Source of the DNA: an uncultured Erysipelotrichaceae bacterium
GTDB taxonomy: Bacteria; Bacillota_I; Bacilli_A; Erysipelotrichales; Erysipelotrichaceae
Assembly (NCBI GenBank): GCA_937900565.1
Contig: CALCFG010000135.1
Location: forward strand, 1 to 6,567
Direction: 5' to 3'
DNA: 6,567 bases
Shown one piece after another: positions 1 to 4,029 of this stretch. Position 1 is the stretch's first letter, and every line of letters starts with the position of its first letter. Both the position numbers and the translations under genes were made by a program. The notes under the pieces are model-generated. The model was not told the DNA's origin and ran no database searches. It saw nothing but the letters and a program-made list of their open reading frames with translations.

Positions 1-329
1 TTAGTAATTCTATTATCACCAGAAACAGTTACAGAAGTACCAATTTTATCCGCATTAGCAACCATAGTACGAAATTTATGAATTTTAAATTTTTTACCAT
101 ATGTTGTAACTCGTTCTTGTCTGTAAAAGACACCGCCTGGTGATTCCAAAATAATTATGAAACTTATAATTAGCATTGGAATAGCCGTGACAACAAGCAC
201 AACTATTCCAAAAAAAATATCTAAAATACGTTTTATCAAAAGGCTAAATCTTTTATTACATAGAATATCGTAATATACACGCACCTCGTTACATTGCATA
301 AATGCAGGAATATTTTCCCATTTTCTCAT
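1..329 (-). CDS. Undecaprenyl-phosphate sugar phosphotransferase (bacterial sugar transferase, PglC/EpsL-like), N-terminal part
   Basis: Only the first 109 codons are in the window; the rest lies beyond the left edge. The family moves a phosphosugar from a UDP-sugar to undecaprenyl phosphate at the inner face of the membrane, the priming step of glycan synthesis. Visible signs: a polar N-terminal extension (about residues 1-30), then KRILD at 33-37, a hydrophobic membrane segment at about 35-61 with Pro51 where the family has its helix break, and the family block ESPGGVFYRQER (62-73), GKKFKIHKFRTM (78-89), ending in DNRIT (105-109). The catalytic Asp-Glu pair and the GPRP motif would lie outside the window. 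The ATG is supported by AAAAGGAA about 11 bases upstream. The start is 22 bases after the aminotransferase stop, so it is probably the third gene of the operon. The long N-terminal extension, absent from minimal PglC, is one I recall from Bacillota homologues. The exact sugar cannot be told from the sequence. Confidence 0.93.
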   Translation of the reverse strand, partial: MRKWENIPAFMQCNEVRVYYDILCNKRFSLLIKRILDIFFGIVVLVVTAIPMLIISFIIILESPGGVFYRQERVTTYGKKFKIHKFRTMVANADKIGTSVTVSGDNRIT

Positions 330-351
330 TTAATTCTTAGTTCCTTTTACA

Positions 352-1572
352 CTAATAATTTATATATCTCGTTATAATCAAGGTAAAATTTTCAATTACA
401 TAATTAACTTCTTTATCAGTTAAACAAGTATGTAATGGTAAGGTAATTTCATTCGCAAATCGCTGATAAGCATTTGGATAATCTTTTATATCGAATCCCA
501 AGTTCTTATAAGCTGTCATCATTGGTAATGGTTTATAGTGAACATTACACGCAATACCGCATTCTGCCATTTTTATGATAATGTCATTACGTTGTTCAAT
601 AGTAATGTTAGGAATACGAGTAATGTAAAGATGTCCTGAAGATTCGTGATTTTTCGTGTAATGATCTAATGTAATAACACCCAAAGGTTTGAAGGCATTA
701 TCATAACTTTCGATAATTTCTTTTCTACGACGTAACATTTCTGGGTAACGTTCGAATTGCTTTAAACCAATTGCTGCTGCAATATCCGTCATATTACATT
801 TATAGTAAGTATCAATGACATCATATTCCCATGCGCCTAATTTAGTCTTAGCTAACGCATCTTTTGATTGACCATGAAGACTTAATAATTGTAATTGTTT
901 ATAAATATCTTCATCATCGATACCATCAATTGTTTTCCACGTCAATGCACCACCTTCAGCTGTAGTTAAATTCTTAACTGCGTGGAAACTAAAGCTAGAA
1001 AAGTCAGCAACAGAGCCAATCATTTTTCCATGATATTTAGCACCAAAAGCATGTGCCGTATCGGCCATAATTGCAACACGTCCCATCGCTTTTTGAATAT
1101 CATTACTTGGAACAAACATTGATTTCTTGTTATTAACAATCTCGAATAAACGATCATAGTCGCAAGGAACACCACCTAAATCAACTGGAATAATTGCTTT
1201 CGTTTTATCAGTAATTGCCTTTTCTAATGCATCATAGTCCATTTCTAGACTATCTTTTTGTGTATCAACCAATACGATCTTTGCACCAACATGAGCAATT
1301 ACTGATGCTGATGCTGTATATGTATATGCAGAAGTAATTACTTCATCTCCAGATCCAATACCCATCACACGAAGTGCCATTTCAGCACATGCGGTTTGTG
1401 AATTTAAACATACACATTTATTAACACCTATCCATTCGGCAATATTCTTTTCCAATAATTTAGTTCTAGGACCAGTAGTAATCCATCCTGATTTAAGTGC
1501 TTTCGCTACTTCTTCAACTTCTAGTTCACTAATATCTGGTGGACTAAAAGGAATGTTCATTTTTACAGTCAT
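352..1572 (-). CDS. DegT/DnrJ/EryC1/StrS-family PLP-dependent nucleotide-sugar aminotransferase (PglE/EpsN-like)
   Basis: A complete 406-residue cytosolic enzyme of usual family length. The family transfers an amino group, normally from glutamate, to a keto sugar nucleotide. Next to the 4,6-dehydratase the likely substrate is UDP-4-keto-6-deoxy-GlcNAc, giving a UDP-4-amino sugar. The PLP Schiff-base lysine is K200 in SFSFHAVKNLTTAEGG (193-208). D171 in ADTAHAFGA (170-178) fits the residue contacting the PLP ring nitrogen, and NSQTACAEMAL (57-67) is the phosphate-binding segment. SGWITTGPRTKLLE (28-41) and the C-terminal NVHYKPLP (343-350) are also typical. Residues about 147-165 form a loop longer than in the short members of the family. 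The ATG at 1572 is preceded by AAGGGGGA four bases away; the in-frame Met5 lacks such a site, so Met1 is preferred. It begins 27 bases after the dehydratase stop, consistent with cotranscription. Stereochemistry of the product (PglE-like or PseC-like) is inferred from context only. Confidence 0.95.
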   Translation of the reverse strand: MTVKMNIPFSPPDISELEVEEVAKALKSGWITTGPRTKLLEKNIAEWIGVNKCVCLNSQTACAEMALRVMGIGSGDEVITSAYTYTASASVIAHVGAKIVLVDTQKDSLEMDYDALEKAITDKTKAIIPVDLGGVPCDYDRLFEIVNNKKSMFVPSNDIQKAMGRVAIMADTAHAFGAKYHGKMIGSVADFSSFSFHAVKNLTTAEGGALTWKTIDGIDDEDIYKQLQLLSLHGQSKDALAKTKLGAWEYDVIDTYYKCNMTDIAAAIGLKQFERYPEMLRRRKEIIESYDNAFKPLGVITLDHYTKNHESSGHLYITRIPNITIEQRNDIIIKMAECGIACNVHYKPLPMMTAYKNLGFDIKDYPNAYQRFANEITLPLHTCLTDKEVNYVIENFTLIITRYINY

Positions 1573-1599
1573 ATTATCCCCCTTATTAAACGTATTTAA

Positions 1600-3561
1600 T
1601 TAATTTGCTTTGGCATGTTTAAACGTAGGAACTATCTTTTCAACTACTTCGACAATGTTATCCACATTGCGATAAGAAAGTTCTTCTAATAGTTCTAAGT
1701 CTTGTACAAATTTTGCTTTATCAAAATCAAGTGGTTTACCAATATGAATTAATTTGTTTTCAGTTTTTTCTAAACCTTCTTCACTCATTAATTTTTCTTC
1801 ATACATCTTTTCACCAGGTCTCAAACCGGTATACTCAATTCTAATATCTTCATCTACTTTATAGCCCGATAACTTAATTAAGTTACGCGCTAACGTATCA
1901 ATCTTGACTGGTTCTCCCATATCAAGCACAAATATTTCGCCACCTTTAGCATAGCCTCCGGCTTGAAGTACTAAACTAACCGCTTCTGGAATGGTCATAA
2001 AGTAACGGATAATTTCTGGATCTGTTACCGTTACTGGACCACCCGCCTCAATTTGTTTCTTGAATAACGGAATTACCGATCCATTACTTCCCAACACATT
2101 CCCAAAGCGTACCGCAACAAATTGAGTTGGGTAAGGGATATAATTAATTGATTGATCATCATGTTTTTTACCATGATGAAGTAACGGTAATAGATCAACC
2201 CTATTCTCTTTAACTGCAACCGACATCGTTTGAATGATCATTTCACATAAACGTTTACTTGCACCCATGATGTTGGTTGGGTTAACTGCCTTATCGGTAC
2301 TAATTAAAACAAATTTTTCAGTTCCATACTTTAAGGCAGCGTAAGCTGTCTTATACGTACCAATGACATTATTTTTAATTGATTCATTCGGACTTGTTTC
2401 CATCAGCGGTACATGTTTATGGGCCGCTGCGTGGTAAACAATGTCAGGATGATATGTAGCAAACACTTGATTTAAACGCACACTATCACGAACTGAGCCA
2501 ATTAAAACTTTAAGATTGAGAGTATCTTTATATTTTCGCTTTAACTCTTGTTCTATTTCATATGCATTATTCTCATAAATATCAAAAATAATAAGCAATC
2601 GCGGCTGATGTGCAGCAATTTGACGACATAACTCACTACCAATAGAGCCACCTCCACCAGTAACAAGAATAACCTTATCTTTCAATTGAGCGAAGATTTC
2701 ATCTAAATCAACTTTTACCGTATCCCTTCCAAGTAAATCTTCTACAGCAACAGGTTTTAATTTACTTAACGAAATTTCGCCTTTGGTCAATTGAAAGATA
2801 CCAGGTAATGTTTTTAACGAACAATTTGTTTCTTTACATATATTTAAAATATCCCTACGATCAGCAGTACTAGCTGAAGGAATAGCAACTAAAATTTCAT
2901 CTACTTTATATTTTTTAGCTGCATGTAATATATTATCTCTTCCCCCAACAACTGGGATTCCTTCAATTAAACGATTCCACTTGTTTGGGTTATCATCGAT
3001 AACACAAACAGGACGTAAATCAAGGTGACTCGATGTTTTTAATTCACGAATAATAACTTGGCCAGCCCGTCCTGCACCAATAATCATTGCATTTGTTTTT
3101 GCTGTTAAATTTTTTTCGCGTTTTGTACGTAAAATATTAACATAACGATAAATAAATCGAACTGATGTAATTAAAAAGAATTGTAATACTGGACCAACAA
3201 AGTAGTAAGTTGCCGGCATACGTTGTAAAAAAGTAATACCTATATAATGAAATACTGTTGTAACAAACGTAGCAGCAACAATTCGATTTAATTCACTAAA
3301 ACCTGCAAAACGCCATAAACTCTTATACAGTCTAAATACACCAAAAATAACAAAACAAAAAACAGTATATATTGGCATAAATAGACAAAAAGCCTTCAGA
3401 TACTCCGAAGGAATAGTTGTAAACTGTAAATCAAATCTTAGCAATAAACTAAATAAATACGAAATATTTACAGAAACTAAATCAAATATTATTAGATATA
3501 ACGCAATAAGTTGCCAGTGTTCAATAAAACCCTTTTTCTTAAATTTTTCATTGTTTCTCAT
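1600..3561 (-). CDS. Membrane-anchored nucleotide-sugar 4,6-dehydratase (CapD/PglF/EpsC family; probable UDP-GlcNAc 4,6-dehydratase)
   Basis: A 653-residue member of the large polytopic dehydratases. Known members convert UDP-GlcNAc to UDP-4-keto-6-deoxy-GlcNAc using bound NAD. Four hydrophobic helices lie at about 17-42, 59-78, 92-112 and 118-137. A first Rossmann-type domain follows, with GAGRAG (162-167). The catalytic SDR domain starts with TGGGGSIGSE (301-310). The active site shows STDKA (T422, D423, K424) and MGASK (M432, K436): methionine replaces the usual SDR tyrosine, with the same Lys-to-Met spacing of eight that I recall for PglF K397/M405. RFGNVLGSNGSVIPLF (485-500) and GLRPGEKMYEE (579-589) complete the signature. 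A roughly 25-30 residue insertion at about 450-479 is unusual. A GTG at 3594 would add 11 residues but has no ribosome site, whereas GGGGGA sits just before the chosen ATG. It is the first gene of the operon. The exact sugar and stereochemistry are inferred. Confidence 0.95.
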   Translation of the reverse strand: MRNNEKFKKKGFIEHWQLIALYLIIFDLVSVNISYLFSLLLRFDLQFTTIPSEYLKAFCLFMPIYTVFCFVIFGVFRLYKSLWRFAGFSELNRIVAATFVTTVFHYIGITFLQRMPATYYFVGPVLQFFLITSVRFIYRYVNILRTKREKNLTAKTNAMIIGAGRAGQVIIRELKTSSHLDLRPVCVIDDNPNKWNRLIEGIPVVGGRDNILHAAKKYKVDEILVAIPSASTADRRDILNICKETNCSLKTLPGIFQLTKGEISLSKLKPVAVEDLLGRDTVKVDLDEIFAQLKDKVILVTGGGGSIGSELCRQIAAHQPRLLIIFDIYENNAYEIEQELKRKYKDTLNLKVLIGSVRDSVRLNQVFATYHPDIVYHAAAHKHVPLMETSPNESIKNNVIGTYKTAYAALKYGTEKFVLISTDKAVNPTNIMGASKRLCEMIIQTMSVAVKENRVDLLPLLHHGKKHDDQSINYIPYPTQFVAVRFGNVLGSNGSVIPLFKKQIEAGGPVTVTDPEIIRYFMTIPEAVSLVLQAGGYAKGGEIFVLDMGEPVKIDTLARNLIKLSGYKVDEDIRIEYTGLRPGEKMYEEKLMSEEGLEKTENKLIHIGKPLDFDKAKFVQDLELLEELSYRNVDNIVEVVEKIVPTFKHAKAN

Positions 3562-3564
3562 GTG

Positions 3565-3570
3565 TCCCCC
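3565..3570 (-). promoter_or_regulatory. Ribosome binding site that decides the dehydratase start
   Basis: On the minus strand this reads GGGGGA, three bases before the ATG at 3561. The spacing is short but the block is strong, and nearly the same block (AAGGGGGA) precedes the aminotransferase ATG. The upstream in-frame GTG at 3594 is preceded only by T-rich sequence with no purine block, so the 653-residue start is favoured over the 664-residue reading. Confidence 0.7.
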
Positions 3571-3676
3571 ATAACTTACACCTAAGCAAATCACACAAAA
3601 CGTATCAAAACGATGTTTAATAGTTAAGCCAATCTAATTCAATCCCCAAACCAAACTTATTTAAAGGCATTATTAT

Positions 3677-3704
3677 TTTATATCCACATAGTTTTGTTAT
3701 TCAA
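3677..3704 (-). promoter_or_regulatory. Candidate promoter of the sugar operon
   Basis: On the minus strand, TTGAAT (3699-3704) is followed after 16 bases by TATAAA (3677-3682). An overlapping choice is TAAAAT (3675-3680) at 18 bases. Matches to the sigma-A consensus are four of six and about five of six. Transcription would begin near 3670, giving a leader of roughly 110 bases before the dehydratase ATG. In DNA this AT-rich such matches arise easily by chance, so this is only the best of several weak candidates. Confidence 0.35.
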
Positions 3705-3873
3705 TTCACTTTTAAAACTTAGCTTATTTTTGTTAAATTGTGCAAATAAAATATTATAAATTGAATTATAAAATTATACTTACTATAGAAATTACTCATA
3801 AATAACCTATAACTCTCATTTTTCATATCCTTTAGCATAAACAAATACATACTATCCATTTGATAATAAAGTG

Positions 3874-3922
3874 AAAAAAGAGTGATTTGAACATATGGCT
3901 CACTACTATAAGTTCAAATAAC
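3874..3922 (-). terminator. Inverted repeat with T-run (terminator- or attenuator-like on the minus strand)
   Basis: GTGATTTGAAC (3882-3892) and GTTCAAATAAC (3912-3922) pair at 10 of 11 positions around a 19-base loop. Read on the minus strand the stem is followed by TC and six T (3874-3879), the layout of an intrinsic terminator, though the stem is AT-rich and weak. No minus-strand gene lies directly upstream, so it could stop divergent read-through or attenuate the sugar operon if a promoter lies further upstream. A competing hairpin, AGTGA (3881-3885) with TCACT (3900-3904), is possible. On the plus strand the repeat encloses an eight-codon ORF, MAHYYKFK (3895-3921), with GAGTGA nine bases before its ATG. 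Confidence 0.3.
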
Positions 3923-3961
3923 CAGCTTATAAAGAAAACTAAAAAAAATTAAGCGTTAAAG

Positions 3962-3990
3962 TTTCAATTTATTTCTATAAATAATACAAT
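3962..3990 (+). promoter_or_regulatory. Candidate promoter of the secreted-protein gene
   Basis: TTTCAA (3962-3967) and TACAAT (3985-3990) are 17 bases apart. The -10 matches consensus at five of six positions but the -35 only at three. Transcription would start near 3997 and give a leader of about 33 bases with a good ribosome site. The call is weak, and an activator could compensate for the poor -35. Confidence 0.25.
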
Positions 3991-4000
3991 ATTGAAGGTT

Positions 4001-4018
4001 TATAACCGAAATATAACC
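4001..4018 (+). repeat. Paired TATAACC direct repeats, possible operator
   Basis: TATAACC occurs at 4001-4007 and again at 4012-4018, 11 bases apart from start to start, about one helical turn. Both lie between the candidate start of transcription and the ribosome site of the plus-strand gene. ATAACC also occurs at 3802-3807 and 3918-3923. Such spacing is typical of sites for dimeric response regulators, but the words are short and AT-rich, so chance is a real alternative. Confidence 0.25.
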
Positions 4019-4029
4019 AAAGGGGAAAT

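Larger units (their letters stand above)
3562..4029. other. Divergent intergenic regulatory region
   Basis: These 468 very AT-rich bases separate the minus-strand sugar operon from the plus-strand secreted-protein gene. I found no convincing protein gene, tRNA or known riboswitch. The region holds weak candidate promoters in each direction, a long inverted repeat with a minus-strand T-run, a mini-ORF inside the repeat, and two TATAACC repeats close to the plus-strand start. Several TATAAT-like words occur on the minus strand at 3753-3778, but none has a good -35 partner. For the plus strand, TTGAAT (3761-3766) and TATAGA (3784-3789) at 17-base spacing are an alternative distant promoter that would give a long leader carrying the inverted repeat. 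Confidence 0.8.

Noticed and set aside
1577..1582. G5 tracts before gene starts (also 3566-3570) as phase-variation tracts
   Set aside because: Five G is too short to be a likely slippage tract, and both sit exactly where a ribosome site is expected.
3562..3594. GTG start adding 11 residues to the dehydratase
   Set aside because: There is no Shine-Dalgarno sequence before the GTG, and the added residues contain the GGGGGA block that serves as the ribosome site for the ATG at 3561.
3753..3778. Three minus-strand TATAAT words as promoters
   Set aside because: Each matches a -10 perfectly, but none has a recognisable -35 at 16-18 bases or an extended -10; the run is simply AT-rich sequence with short palindromes.
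3562..4029. Riboswitch, CRISPR array or tRNA in the intergenic region
   Set aside because: No regularly repeated units, no cloverleaf and no conserved riboswitch core could be seen.
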